Positions 22,063 through 34,119 are shown, counted from the stretch's first letter. The stretch: 64,000 nucleotides of DNA from Pyrrhosoma nymphula (GCA_963573305.1 OY754337.1:70777094-70841093); one strand, 5' to 3'. Notes: a model not told the origin generated them from the sequence alone. Numbers and translations are program-made.

Positions 22063-24390
22063 ACACTACGCTCTATGCTACAAACGATTTAGAAACTACG
22101 GGTGTCGATGGATTGTGCTAACAGCTAACTATTATAGTAATGAAATAATCTCCTTTAGCAAAAGAAATGACTGGGTTATCTATTTAACAATGTCTTAATA
22201 AAAGGCTCAATGGCAGACACTATGAGCTATAATTGCACCCAGAAAAATATGAAGTAGCCATGTCCATTCGGTAGACCGTCCATTATTTATCCTCCTGAAC
22301 TAATTGACCGTAGGAATTGGAAGTTTTTTGATTGATAATATTTTTTATCAAACAGTGTTTTTATGACCTCAAATGGTGAATCTGCGTTGGAATTTCATAA
22401 AAGGTATTGTCTAGATTTTATACTGTTTAATTGTGATTCCAGTACTAGTTGTTGTTATAGACGTGTGACACTATGAAAACATTCGGAATGAAATTTTGCA
22501 TATCTTACAGATTTTCGCGGCTCACATTTATATTTGGTATATAATTCTACCTCCTGAGGGTTCTTAATGCTAGCAGCGTTTTACAAATGAGATCCAACTA
22601 TGGTAGAAGTAGTGAAGTTCCTATAATGTATCATCGTACTTGCCTTGTACTTTTTATTAGACAGTAGGTACACACCCTCTTTTAAAAACTTATTTAGCAT
22701 TGGCTCGACGAGTTGATTACCTAATGTTTACCGTGTTTACCATACCATACCTCAGGTTAAAGAAGAGAGTAGATGGCGTATTGACGATTCATACGAAAGG
22801 GAAGGCATCCTTGGCGAAAAATGAACCTCCTAACCTGGATGCCGTACGCAGTTACTTCATAAATTTACTAACGATTCTATACTTTTCATGACAATTTATC
22901 TATTTTGCGCTTTCCTACATAAATCATTACGGTGCCGCAGTAATTCTTCTACTAATATTCATGTTTTCGGAATATTAACTGTACTACTGATTCATTCAAC
23001 ATGGCCCACTACGTATTTTAATGGATTCAATATTCTTCTTTAATATCGTACCGTATGGTTCTAAGTATTCTCTTATTTAATCTAAGATGTTTATCTCTCA
23101 ATTGATCGTGTGATACTTATATTTCTGGGAATTGGTGGCAGAACTTCTGGAAGGAAGAAATATTTTTCCGGTGAAAATTCGGTTATTAGGTGGTAGGTGG
23201 TTTGCCCGACCCCGGCAGGATAAATATAATATCATCTTTTATTTTCTTACACAGTATTTTCCATCCCTACTCACCCTCCCACCGAACTCTCTTTCCTTTG
23301 CTTCCCTTTCTCATGTTTTTTTCCCCGGAGGAATTGTAGATTTCCGCGTGGGGATATTGAACTGGTCTATACGTTTTGTTTCCCCCACGCCTGGAAGTTG
23401 TCCTGTACCCATTTCCCTCGCCCTACGTGGGCGGATTTACTTAATCCCATAAATGTCGTTTTGTTTTATATCGGTTGGCATCCTTAGGGTTGTTTTTGTA
23501 TTTCGCGTTTCACCCCGTATCCCTCTCCATTCGTTTTCCGTAGGGAAGGCTTTTTTGCCCGATGCTTGTGGACACAAAAATGTTATATCCGGGGAATTCG
23601 TCGTAAAATGTATATTATACCCGTTTTATTTGTTTCTCAAGATATAATTTTTCCGTATAAAGATGTTTGATCAATAATAAGTTATTTTAAGACAATAAGG
23701 AGTGCAATTAATTTTATGTGAGTGAAAAATGGTTTAATGACGGTATACCGTAGCAGTGGACGTTTAATGCAGAACATGACTTAGATATAATGACATTAGA
23801 TCGACTGAGAAGCGCTATCTAGCTAGTCATTATGAGGAAACTGGATTCTAAGAGGCAATGTAAGTATACAGAATTAGTGCCACAGATTAATGCAGCCAAT
23901 TTTGTACGGTTCGCATTGTGATTAAAGATTGATAGGTAATTGGAAAAATTGAATATTACATTCATAAGCCCTCGCATAATGAAATTACTTGAGCGTAAAG
24001 ATGTAAGTAATTGAGGTCAAATAAATTGAGGGGAGAATATGTGTGAGCAAGCCAAACTCCAATGAATGTTAGACATTTATTTAAATAGATTTTGACTATT
24101 ATACCTCCATGCAATCCTTTTATATGCTGATCTTAACTCGGAAAAAAATTCCATTACTCGCAATTTCTATGTAATATACTTCAGAGTTCCTAGTTTTTGT
24201 CTCTTACCCACTTAGATATGCCAACTTTTTTTTATTCTGAGAATTATTTTTGACATTTCTTTAGATTTTTGGTTCATACCTGACAAATCAATAAGTGTGC
24301 CGCAATGCACTTCCCTACTAGTGTACTCTAATTTAATGTTGTTTTATGAAACACTTGCAGCTACAAATAAAAAGTGCTAACGCAAATGGA
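22063..24390. other. Mostly AT-rich noncoding stretch
   Basis: No gene or repeat was recognised. The segment 23210-23530 is moderately C/T-rich and holds a 106-codon frame with no domain. Confidence 0.45.
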
Positions 24391-24399
24391 TGCAGTCAA

Positions 24400-24760
24400 T
24401 GAATTGTAACACGAAATTAATGGGCTACATGGCATTGCGCGTACCAATCGTCGCTCTTTTAATCCGTTATAGAGGTGACGTTGGCGTTTATGAGCGTTAA
24501 CCTTGTGAAAACATATTTATCAGTTTAATGCATCGCGTCTTTCTCCTGCTTCATCCTGATAGGCGCGCTTTCACTCGAACTGTCACCTTCAACTTTATGT
24601 CGTATGCCGCTCTTATCTTTATGGAGAATTTTAGCGCATGAAAAAAATAAAATAAGCGTTTAATGCGATTTTATCAGCGTTGTCACCTTGGCAGATAAAG
24701 AAAAATGGAGGAAAACGACTATCTACTGAGCATAATGTGGTGCTAATACGGACTTTAAGC
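24400..24760. promoter_or_regulatory. Possible cis-regulatory cluster
   Basis: Within about 360 bp there are many TTTATG, TTTATCAG, CTTATCT and GATAAAG-type words together with repeated GCGTTTA(A/T) and GTCACCTT. These resemble GATA-factor and posterior-Hox/Cdx-type binding words. This is word density seen by eye in AT-rich DNA; no conservation evidence is available and the target gene is unknown. Confidence 0.15.
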
Positions 24761-26925
24761 TGCGTTATATCTCTCTTGCATCTCCGTAAGAATTTTATCC
24801 CTAGCAAAATTCCCCCCTCACAGAAATTACGCCTTTTGATGCTTCCTGATAGCTAAATTATTACTGGCAAGAGTTCCCTGACTGAATTCCTTCAAAATAG
24901 GGTACCTCGGTGAGATGCTTGCGCGTCTCTTTATTATTCTTGGTAACTGTATTTTTGCCGTCGTAACATGATCTTATATAACAGTGCTCTAATAAAATTT
25001 ATCTTCGTTAGAACAATTAATATGCCTCCGCTGTAACTTTTCCGGAACCAAGGTAGGTATATTGCCGACTTCTCTTATCAGAATATCTTCTTGGTAATTT
25101 TTTGGCTGTTATTTTTGCTGTATGAAGCTTGAAAAATCCAACCATCTGATAATTTAACAATTCTTTTTTCATTATTAAATGCGAATATAGAGTGAGAATG
25201 TACTTATTTTGGTTAGTTAGTGGTAGCATAAGAACTTAACTCGTTGTTTTATCTTAAGTAATCCTATTCCAATGCATTTTAGTGAAATTGACGTTATCCG
25301 CGGAGATATAGTGGAAATTCATTTTATATGGTGTCTCTGTAGCAAGAAATCTCTGCTTGGTGACGTGATTACGCTGAAGCTCGTTGTATTTCATTCAATG
25401 GATCAATAAGACAATTTTTTCTGAGACTCCTCTATTATCAAATCTAAATGGTTGCATATTGCCAATTTATGCCTACTTCAGTGAAAAAATCAGTGATAAA
25501 ATGCGGCTATGATATTTTACTATTAAGATATAATTTAAAAAATCTTCATATTTATGTGGGGGATTAGGAATCATGTTATTTTTAGAGATCTGCTTTGTCC
25601 ACTAAAATGTAAACGTTCTTGCCAACTTTCATATTGGAGCATAACCATTACGCCTGTTATTTTATGAATCGTGGATTTTGGAAAGCATAAAGGATGAAAA
25701 CTGAATCACAAGAGTAACAAGTAGAGATTTTATATAATCCTCAGCAATTTATGAAGTGTTTAAATCATATGAAAAATATATTAGCGATGAAATGAAATAA
25801 ATATCCCCACCATACATTGTGAATGTGAAAGTATTTCAGGAATGATTGTGCATTATTTTAGCCACAAATTTGAAATTATTAATTCTGGTACCAATTTTAG
25901 GTATCGAAATGAAATACGGAACGACCTTTAGGAGTTATATCGTTTGGACTAGGGTTTGGTTGAACGATAGAGGGCACGAGTAAGAAAGGATTATCTAAAT
26001 TAATAAGATTCCCATCCTGAGTTTATCCTGAATGTGTATTCGTACCTAACCCGCCGCAGTATATGATTCTCACATCAATTATTAATAAAGAGTACTTGCG
26101 TGCTCGAGCATTATGCAATCGCTTATAACCATCGTATCAAATTCCGTTACTCGAAAAGTCTTTGATCTTTAGTGACGTTTTAACCTAGGTTTGGGCATTT
26201 ATGGGCAGCCATTTACTTGTTTTAATTGATATGATAATACGTCTCGACGCTATTTTCATATAGTCGCGTTAATACACGAATTGAAACTATTTAAGAGTTA
26301 CTGTTAAAACGAATGTGTTAGCTATGTGCAGTTAGTGTGCTATTTTCGGTTATCCTTTATTCCTTTGATGCCTTAAAATAGTGCTGAATTTGTAATCAGA
26401 CATCTTCATAAAGACATTAAAAAGGCTTTTTCATTTTTATACGTGTCGACTCTTGGAATATGGAATGAAGATATACCAAACTTATATTCGAAAAGAGGAC
26501 TTTCGAGAAGTCATTTATCTTTCACTTCGACAAAAATAAGCCTGAAAAGAAGAGCTGTGGTGGAATGTAGAGTTTGCAAAAAAAAAGGATTCTCTCGAAA
26601 ACCTCCGTAGTCCCCTGAGGTTTATTCCTTAAGGATAAACCCACTACCATCCAATTCGGATGCTATCAAAAATGGATAAATCTATCATATTCTACTTGAA
26701 AATCATTCATATTCTTCTTTATGATCGCATATCATACTTCGTTACAAGGTCCTGATGGCAATCAATTTTGTTGGCCTGGGTTAGCATTTTTGTTTGGGTA
26801 GTTCATGAGCCTACAAGATCGATCTTGGTACTATTTCGGATTGACTTGCTACTCTGGTGAACGTCAGTCTCAAACAAATGATAAGGCCTCGATAGTCTGT
26901 TAGTTCCAACTTGGTCGAATTTTTT
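24761..26925. other. AT-rich noncoding stretch
   Basis: About 2.2 kb of AT-rich DNA with no frame, repeat or RNA that I can support. Confidence 0.55.
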
Positions 26926-26929
26926 TTTT

Positions 26930-27320
26930 CGTTTTTTTTTGTTAGGTATAACATTTTATAGCACGAAAGGTGCGATTATCGCCAAAATTGGCAAGTTGTT
27001 GTTTTTCTTTTGTTAATTTGTGCCTCATAAGTGACTCAGATGAAAAATGCTAAAATGTTTACGTATTTGTTTTGAAAAACATTATTGCAACTGAAGATGT
27101 TAAATCTAAATATTATAAATATTTACAATAATGCTAAAGGTTATCTATCCACACATTCCATCTTGCTTTATTTAATTATTTGTTGCTGGATTTGGTCAAG
27201 TTATTTGTTTTAAAAGTAAACCTTTTAATAGCTCGAAAGGTATAATTATTGCCATATTGCTTACTTATTATGTATCATCTGATTGTATTTAGTTTGGCAA
27301 GTTTTTCTTTTGTTAATTTC
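26930..27320. repeat. Local diverged duplication
   Basis: The segment 26932-27018 and the segment 27205-27320 share, in order, a TTTTA-TAGC-CGAAAGGT phrase, ATTAT-GCCA, and GGCAAG-TTTTTCTTTTGTTAATTT. The second copy carries about 30 extra bases in the middle. The copies are about 280 bp apart. Confidence 0.6.
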
Positions 27321-27339
27321 TTTCACATAGAAATTGTAT

Positions 27340-27400
27340 GTGTTCCATAGGACAAGGTCCTAGAACGGCAATACATTTATTTATTATTATTTATTCCAAC
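27340..27400 (+). mobile_element. Possible LINE 3' tail
   Basis: GGACAAGGTCCTAGAACGGC at about 27350-27369 is followed by AATACATTTATTTATTATTATTTATT, the pattern of a LINE 3' end with a simple A/T tail. No coding sequence precedes it recognisably. Confidence 0.3.
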
Positions 27401-28615
27401 TGATCCTCTGCTCTGTCGCCCCCGGTCACAATATTACCTTGTTTACCCGTGGATTGTATTTTGATAGACCTCATGGAAAATTGATTTGTTGCTCGAAAAA
27501 ACTAAATTTGTGGTGACTCCTAAGTTGCTAGGAACTCTCCTATGACCATAATTATGCATACACACCCCGAAACTACTTAGTTCTCTGTGGCATCCCTACT
27601 TCACAGCCTGACTGCACGCTGAGGACGATGACAGGGGCTATCTTTTGAAACTCGGCGCTCGGCTTCTCGACCCGGTTGCAATCCCAAGAACTCCTTCATA
27701 TCCTTTCATCAACGTTTGTATTGGAAAATCTATGGAGAATTGTATTTATTCGTTTGCGTGTAGAATTCTTATTGTCAGCAGTAGTGAATTTCAGGATATA
27801 TTTCATAGCCTATACCATTTGTTGTCACCATTATCGTTTTCCATTGTTCAGTGTTTATATTTTTTATATTATTCACCTCGCTTTTATGATTGATTGAATT
27901 AACACTGAATGTTAGTAACATTTATACAATCCTGTAGTTAGCTTTTATCATACTGCGATTTCGTTTTGAACAGAATACCTACCGTGTGTATGTACATAGC
28001 TTGATCATATGTTGTGAGGCCCCGGAGATGTTGGCTCAAAAGTGGTGAGCCGAATTACGATGGCATTTTTCCTCGACACTTGATTAATATGTTGAAACCT
28101 TGGTATATTTTCCGGTGCAGAGAAGCTCGGGCTGCAATATACTTTTGATTGTGCTCTATCTGAAGTGAGAGGAGGATGGTCATGGTAATTGAGATGCCTT
28201 GTCAAAAATTTACGACGTCGATTTTCGTGATTTATCTAATGAAATATGACTGCTAAACAAGGTGTCGCTCAGGCTAATGACTTCAAAAGTTGCACGGTAT
28301 GTTTCAATGTGGTAATAAAATTTCATGCTCCTATTTTTACTTCCGTGATCGTTATCCAAAGTGATGCGTATTAACCTTACCAAAGTTACTCTTTGGTATT
28401 TAAGACAACATTTTTCCATCAATTTACACCGAAGATAACCCAAGTAAAGAGATTTTCTCAGTCAATGAAAGCATCTATTCTATATGATCAGGATGCCACA
28501 CATTGGAGCAGGTAAACCTTTAATTGATAAGGTTGTAGAAAAATGGGTTAAGTACAAAAGATAGTATAGTGAGAATAACGTAAGCAAAGGTGTTCCCAAT
28601 ATAACAGAATTAAAG
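27401..28615. other. Noncoding stretch
   Basis: Nothing recognised beyond short open frames. Confidence 0.45.
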
Positions 28616-28619
28616 ACGG

Positions 28620-28875
28620 GGAGGATCATTGTGTAAGAAAGTAAGGAAATGAAGAAAAAGGACAAAAAGGGAGATAAACGGAGAAGTGTTCGGCATGGTG
28701 GATGAAGAGAGGAAACTGCTGAGGAGATTAGGAGACATGAGTAGGTGGTTCGAAAAGGTAACGAGGGGATGCTGATGGCCGTGATAGCGGGGAGGATGTT
28801 GGATAAGAGGAGAATTGGAACAGAGAGACTAGGTCTTATGGACGGGATGAAGAGGGGTGGGACCCTGCTGTAGAA
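28620..28875 (+). pseudogene. Degenerate LINE reverse-transcriptase C-terminus
   Basis: On the + strand, 28769-28861 translates as MLMAVIAGRMLDKRRIG followed by TERLGLMDGMKRG. This follows the pattern found near the C-terminus of many LINE polymerases (a leucine-rich start, VI.G.M..KR..GR.R, then a short LGM.D.LK stretch). Upstream sequence is purine-rich and broken by stops. A 142-codon minus-strand frame over the same DNA is the antisense of this remnant. The clade is uncertain. Confidence 0.5.
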
Positions 28876-28984
28876 CAAATATTGTGAGAAATAAAGGGCC
28901 TCCGGCAATAAAACGTTTAGGTATTCCTTCTTCGAACTAAAATTACCTCTAATAGTAATTTTTTTGGAAATGTGTTCTTAAACA

Positions 28985-29500
28985 TGTGCTTGCAGGCCCA
29001 ACGCCCAAGATGATTGGTTTTTCTCTCTTTGTAGTCCCGCTATGTAGTTATTTCTTTCGTTCTCGTGTTTTTCTATCCCCGTCGTGCCGCCGATATTTGT
29101 ATTTTTTCTTCAGCAGTATTCTTTTTCCCTTCCATCCCCCACTCCGTGCTCATTCTTGTTTCTCGAATACCTGCTCCGCTCCCTCATGCGTTTATTTTCC
29201 AGGAATCCTTGTGGATCTCCATCTCCCGCCCGCCCGTTCCATTTCCTTCGCCTCTCATGCGGGTCGTCACTTTCTCCGGCATTTTTTCCCTTTCTTATCG
29301 AGCTCTTGCCTCCTCTTCCTATCCACACCCCATAATGGTACCGTCCTTGATTTGCCGAGAAACCATGACAATCCAATTGGCTTTGTTTCTTTTATCCCAT
29401 CGGCATCTATCGATCTGTATGCCCTCTCCTTCTCCCTCTGTCTTTGAGTCCCGTGCATTGTGTCCTGTGTGTTTCTCTCCTCCATAGTCGTTGCATGCCC
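28985..29500. other. C/T-rich island
   Basis: C- and T-rich on the + strand. Two overlapping frames of 153 and 140 codons owe their length to stop depletion; both translate to F, S, P and L-rich sequence without domains. Confidence 0.5.
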
Positions 29501-29736
29501 TGGAACTGTAAAGAGATTAGTAATTTCTTTTCTTGAGAAATCACATTTTATGCCATAGGTTGATTACAGCTTGGGTCTACGGCTTTTGTGACTTTCTGTA
29601 ATAATTAGTGTTGTTGGTATGGCTATATATGTATATTATTGGAAGAACTAGGATGGCTAGCTAGAAATAAGTGAAACCATTTTTACCTCTGAAAGTTGTT
29701 GTAAAAATTCTGTACTCATAGTCTTGAAGCAGATCT
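29501..29736. other. Noncoding spacer
   Basis: No feature was recognised between the C/T-rich island and the reverse-transcriptase fragment. Confidence 0.4.
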
Positions 29737-30600
29737 CATTTACAGAGGATTAATGACCGTTGTATGGTAGTAGTATAAAAGTGAACGTTGTCTGGATTAA
29801 TAATATTATATATGTAGACGACACTAATGTTAGCTGATAGTCTCCTGGAACTTGAAGAGTTATTGAATCGTATCGGGGAGGTAGGTGACGAAAGGGGCCT
29901 GAATATCAATGCGTCCAAAACCAAAATTATGATATTCAGCCAAGATTCGCATAATAATGCCACCCTTCAGCTTAAAGGAGAGCCCTTAGAACGCGTCCAT
30001 ATGTTTAAATACCGTGACAGTGGGATCACCAACAGCAGAGATCCCAACAAAGAGGTGAAATGCAGAGTAGAGATTTCAAGGGTCACTTTCAATAATATAA
30101 GATCATTCTTCTGTTATGATAACCTTATTCAAAAGTTGAGACAGAGAATGGTCATGTGCTACATATGGTCCATTCTTCTCTATGGAACTGAGATATATGA
30201 GTTGAAGGTAAATACAGTGAACCGAATAGAAGCATTTGAAATGTGGCTCCATCGCAGAATGTTGCGTATTCCATGGACAGGTATGGCCACCAACGCTGAA
30301 GTGTTGCGAAGGCCTAGCATGAAAAGAGGATTATTATGCAATATAAAACATGAAAGATAGTATACTCAGGACATATTCTGCGAAACAACAAATACAGTCT
30401 ACTGCACATCATAATGAAAGGAAAAATTGAGGGTAGACGCAGTGTGGGTAGGAGGCAGATGTCCTGGCTAAGAAATATTAGGGAATGTACCGAAATCCAG
30501 AGAGTGGAGGAGCTGTTCCGGTTAGCACAGGATAGAGAAGACTTCGCAAGAATGATGGCCGACGTCAGGGAGACCTGATATGACACTCCAAGGAGAAGTA
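29737..30600 (+). pseudogene. RTE-like LINE reverse-transcriptase fragment, two frameshifts
   Basis: The fragment starts shortly before the catalytic motif: IKVNVVWINNI precedes YVDD at 29811-29822, the Y-x-D-D box of reverse transcriptase. The frame then shifts, and 29827-30350 reads LADSLLELEELLNRIG, then SKTKIMIF, KEVKCRVEISRVTFNNIRSFF and RMLRIPWTGMATN. A second shift leads to 30354-30578, reading KIVYSGHILRNNKYSLL, GRRSVGRRQMSWLRNIR and FARMMADVRET, then a stop at 30576-30578. The order and motifs match the palm-to-C-terminal region of RTE-type endonuclease-reverse transcriptases. The endonuclease and the first palm motifs are absent, so the copy is 5'-truncated. Apart from the two shifts the frame has no stops, so it is not very old. 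The element probably ends near 30600-30670. Confidence 0.88.
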
Positions 30601-30672
30601 AAGGCCCCTGCAGAATGAGTTAAGGGAGGTAACGGTTTCTGGCGTCACTCGGTGAAATTTATCCATCATGCA

Positions 30673-30960
30673 GATAGGAAAATAAGGTACTGCAATTCCA
30701 CATAAATATTTATTGTACGACCCGGGTATCTCCACTGTGCAGCATCATCAGGCACAGCATTCGAAAAATGGTCACTATATATACACAAAAGTTGGGTCAC
30801 TATATATACACATAATATATACAAAAGCCCCTCCTTCCCCAATGTTTGTGTATATATAGTGACTATTTTTTAAATGCTGTACCTGATGATGCTGCACAGT
30901 TGCGAAACCGGGTCGTACAATAAATTTTGATGTGGAATTGCAGTACCTTCTTTTCCTATC
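30673..30960. repeat. Inverted repeat of Penelope-type terminal sequence with hammerhead-like motifs
   Basis: Left arm 30673-30788 and right arm 30846-30960 are inverted copies. The outer ends are GATAGGAAAATAAGGTACTG and its complement, and the inner ends hold TATATACACA and its complement. A spacer of about 57 bp carries a further repeat of GTCACTATATATACACA. Each arm has the CCTGATGATG...GAAAC layout of Penelope-type terminal repeats. It begins about 95 bp after the stop of the RTE-like fragment, and no Penelope polymerase is seen. Confidence 0.85.
30878..30919 (+). ncRNA. Hammerhead ribozyme-like motif, right arm
   Basis: Stem I UGUAC (30878-30882), core CUGAUGA (30883-30889), an unpaired U, a stem II of GCUGC against GUUGC containing a U-U mismatch, core GAAAC (30904-30908), a short stem III of ACC/GGU type, cleavage-site C at 30914, then stem I GUACA (30915-30919). 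The matching position in the left arm (complement of 30726-30730) reads GATAC instead of GAAAC, so that copy is expected to be inactive. Confidence 0.55.
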
Positions 30961-33265
30961 TTCAAGAGTTTAGGAAGATGGATTCTACGCAAGAAACGGT
31001 GTTTTGAGGCCACTGTGGTTTTCAACTCCTCGGTTGCGTGCCAGTAGAGAAAACATTCCTTTTTTCACCAATCCACGTTTTAAATTTGTGTTGAAATTCG
31101 ATTTTAAAAATTGGCAAAAAATATTTCGTAAAGCTGTTCCCAATCTGGTCGGGAAGACAAACTCGCTTATTTCGATAAAATTGACCATTTTAAAAGGAAC
31201 ATTACTCGGTTATAGGGAGTAATGCAAAAACCAACTAACACATGAGTCATGCAACGATCCTTCACTCTAGAATTCAGTCATCTCTCGACAGTAGTTTTAA
31301 AGGAATTTCGGCAATCGTGAGAACCGAGGGGAAATGTCATACGCCTTCCAAGGCGGCCTGCCGTGCAAGTGGCGCCCGCCAGAACTCCGTAGCCTCCGGA
31401 ATTGCCTCTTTTCCACCTCTGTAGCTTATTTGTGAAATTATTTTGCATTTTGGCTAATAAATATTCGAATTTACGAAAATTATTCATATACCTTATCGGC
31501 AACGCATATATGAGATCCGGGTGGTTGTCCTTAGAACTGAAAGGGTTAAAAATCGTTTTATCTATTTGCAATTATTGACGGAGAATTATCGACCATATCG
31601 GCTAGTTAATAATTTTTCAGAAGATGTAAGCTTAATTATAGCCGTTCTTGATTAAGTTTTTTTGCTATCAGTAGTTAATTGTACATACCCGCTTTTCTCG
31701 TGGTCAAGGTATTTCATTCAAGTAGGTTGTACTCTGACACTTTCAAAGAAGAGCGTATCCTCAGTTAATTGCTCGAATTGGATACTTTTAATCCTTGGTG
31801 CATAGTTGTCATTGCTTCAGAATGTAGCTAATTCATGTCTTACTATTGAATTTTGTAATTGGCTATGGGTTGCAGCCTGGCTAATGGTTTTTGCCAATCT
31901 TTGTAACTGTTGGTTTATCAGTTTAATCTGTCTTCCTGTATCACATTAATCTTTTTTTCAAATGATTCACCTTGAAAACAGCTAAATTCCTATGCATTTG
32001 TGTAAAAGTTTATTGCAATCAACCATTCAATCTTTCAATTCACGTAATTCATGTAAATTGAGTCCAGTTTTATGGAATTTCGGATTTAAATGCAATTGAA
32101 GCTTTTTTTTTTAATGTGAAAGATATCTTAAAGAATGGAACTCTGGAATAGTTTCTCGCCGTATTTGCTGTGTTACTAGGGAGAAACGTGTTTATTTTTT
32201 TTCGGTAATCATTCATGACACTCACTAGATGATCCTTTATTCTGGAGTGAATACGCATCGGTGCTATCAATCCTGTGTGCCTGAAATGTTTGAGGTTAAT
32301 CTGTGAAAGATTTTCTTCCGAAATATTGATTTAATTGTCTTAAATAGCATTTCGGGGACTAGTTTCCTGACTTTTATCAGTCTTTCATGAAATATTTGAG
32401 AGTTTTACTCAGTTTTCACCCATTATATGGGTGATCCAATTAGATTCAGAAGCTAAATTTTATGGCAAAATCATCCATGTCATATGGGCATTTTTGTAAG
32501 CATACGGTAATTCCATTGTTTCTGATAATTCATCCCTGCTATTTCAGTCCGGAAATCGAGTGATAAATTAGTAAATAATTCCAGTGAAAACTTTAAATCT
32601 ATAAGTTTGCATGGAGCCATTAAGTGCTTTTGTGAATATGAGAGTCTTAATAGGTATTTCATTGTGTTAATACAACAAAAAAATTATTCATTACAAACCA
32701 TAAACATGAGCCATTAAGGAAGTCAGCCAAATACGTTATCCTCGTGGAAAGTGCCTTTGCAGATTTTTTTATGTAAATAAAAGTCTAGAAAAAGCCACTA
32801 ATCGTGTTATTGCTGATATTTTTTTCACGAATTTATCAGCACAGGAAAAAGTAAGCTTTTATTTTGAGAAAGAGGGAGTCCGGGAATTCTTTTTTTGCAC
32901 AGTGAGTCGGGCTTTGCATAAATTGTCGTGTCAAGCTCGTAAATCTTCACGCAAATTGTTTTCAGGGTTAAAAATTACTAGAAATGGACCCTGCTTTTTG
33001 GTGTTTTGTCGCCTGAAATTTAAGCACGAGAATATATGAGCCGAGTTGTTTGCTGAAAGTTGGAGGTGTGTTATCCAGGACTTCCATCTTGATGTTTCAG
33101 CCGTATACGCCTCGATGCAAAAAGACAGTGGCTTAAGGCGTCGCTCTTTTGCTCTTTGATTGCACCCCCTCTGGTATTTCTTATTTCGACTATTAGAGGT
33201 CAAGGCGATGGGTTCAGTTCTCCTTGGCGCGGGTCATAAAAACCTTTCTTTATCCTTGGCGTGGA
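30961..33265. other. Noncoding stretch
   Basis: AT-rich for the most part. The patch 31310-31425 is GC-richer with open frames on both strands (60 and 97 codons) but no domain. No repeat or RNA call was made. Confidence 0.45.
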
Positions 33266-33269
33266 TCTC

Positions 33270-33650
33270 CGTTATTCTCCAGAGCCTCCGTGCCTTTTGT
33301 CCCTTTTTGTTTCTCTCATTCCATGTTTCCTTTCGCTCTCTCTCTGTCTCTCTTCCTCTCCTGCTTCTCATATCCCTCTTACCCCGTTGCCCTTTCTTCT
33401 TTCGGCAGTAAGCCTTTGCGACGATGATTCGTACGAACCTCGGGGCCGAACCTTTTCTCTCTCCCTATCCATTTTCCTTTTCCGCCCTCTCCGGCGTCCC
33501 GACCCTATTTTCTTCCCTCACAGGCTCTGTTCCTAACGAGATGGCGGGCTGGTGCCTCTCCAAAGGTGTTCGTATTTTTTTTTCATTCTTCCTCTTACGT
33601 AAGCACTGTACTTCCACCATTCCTTCTAGTTTATCTTAACCCAGCTCTGG
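33270..33650. other. C/T-rich island
   Basis: C- and T-rich on the + strand with four overlapping frames of 67-91 codons, none with a domain. Confidence 0.5.
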
Positions 33651-33870
33651 ACGAGCTAATTTATTCACGTAACCGGACTAGATGAGCCTGACGAGCTTAC
33701 TTTAGTTAAATTAATCATGTAAATATACGGAAATGTTGAAAGAGTATTTATATTTACTAGGGGGAGGGTGACCGAGGAAATTAAACAGGGAGAAGAAAAA
33801 ATCTGAAGCTGTTGCATAAAATTGAAAGAATCGTTATTAGCTTTTTGCTGGTGAAATTTTTGATCCTTTG

Positions 33871-34119
33871 TCCTGAGTGAAGGGAGCGTGGTGGCGTAGT
33901 GGGTAGAGAGCTTGGCTTCTGATCGAAGGGTCCCGGGTTCAAATCCGGGTGAAGCCTTTGGACACCCCCTAACAAAAAAGAATCCTCGGAGTGCGAGGTG
34001 ACCCAGGGAAAGGAACTGGCCCCCCTACCCTGAATGTGTGAAATTTACACGCCCGTGGCTCTACCCTCAACTATCTAAACCAACCTTCGGGTTGAATCAC
34101 TGACTGAGTGTCCTGAGTG
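33871..34119 (+). mobile_element. tRNA-derived SINE, family A copy 2, with target-site duplication
   Basis: Nearly full-length match to the copy at 116-360. The A box TGGCGTAGTGGG is at 33892-33903 and the B box GGTTCAAATCC at 33936-33946. The body ends in TTCGGGTTGAATCACTGACTG. A 9-bp direct repeat, TCCTGAGTG, lies at 33871-33879 and again at 34111-34119. The head retains about 10 bp between the A and B boxes that copy 1 lacks, while the body lacks some bases that copy 1 has (around its 280-305). Confidence 0.9.

Noticed and set aside
28480..28908. 142-codon minus-strand hydrophobic-looking frame
   Set aside because: It is antisense to a purine-rich LINE reverse-transcriptase remnant on the + strand, which explains the open frame.
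28986..29487. Two overlapping frames of 153 and 140 codons
   Set aside because: C/T-rich island; both translations are F/S/P/L-rich by composition.
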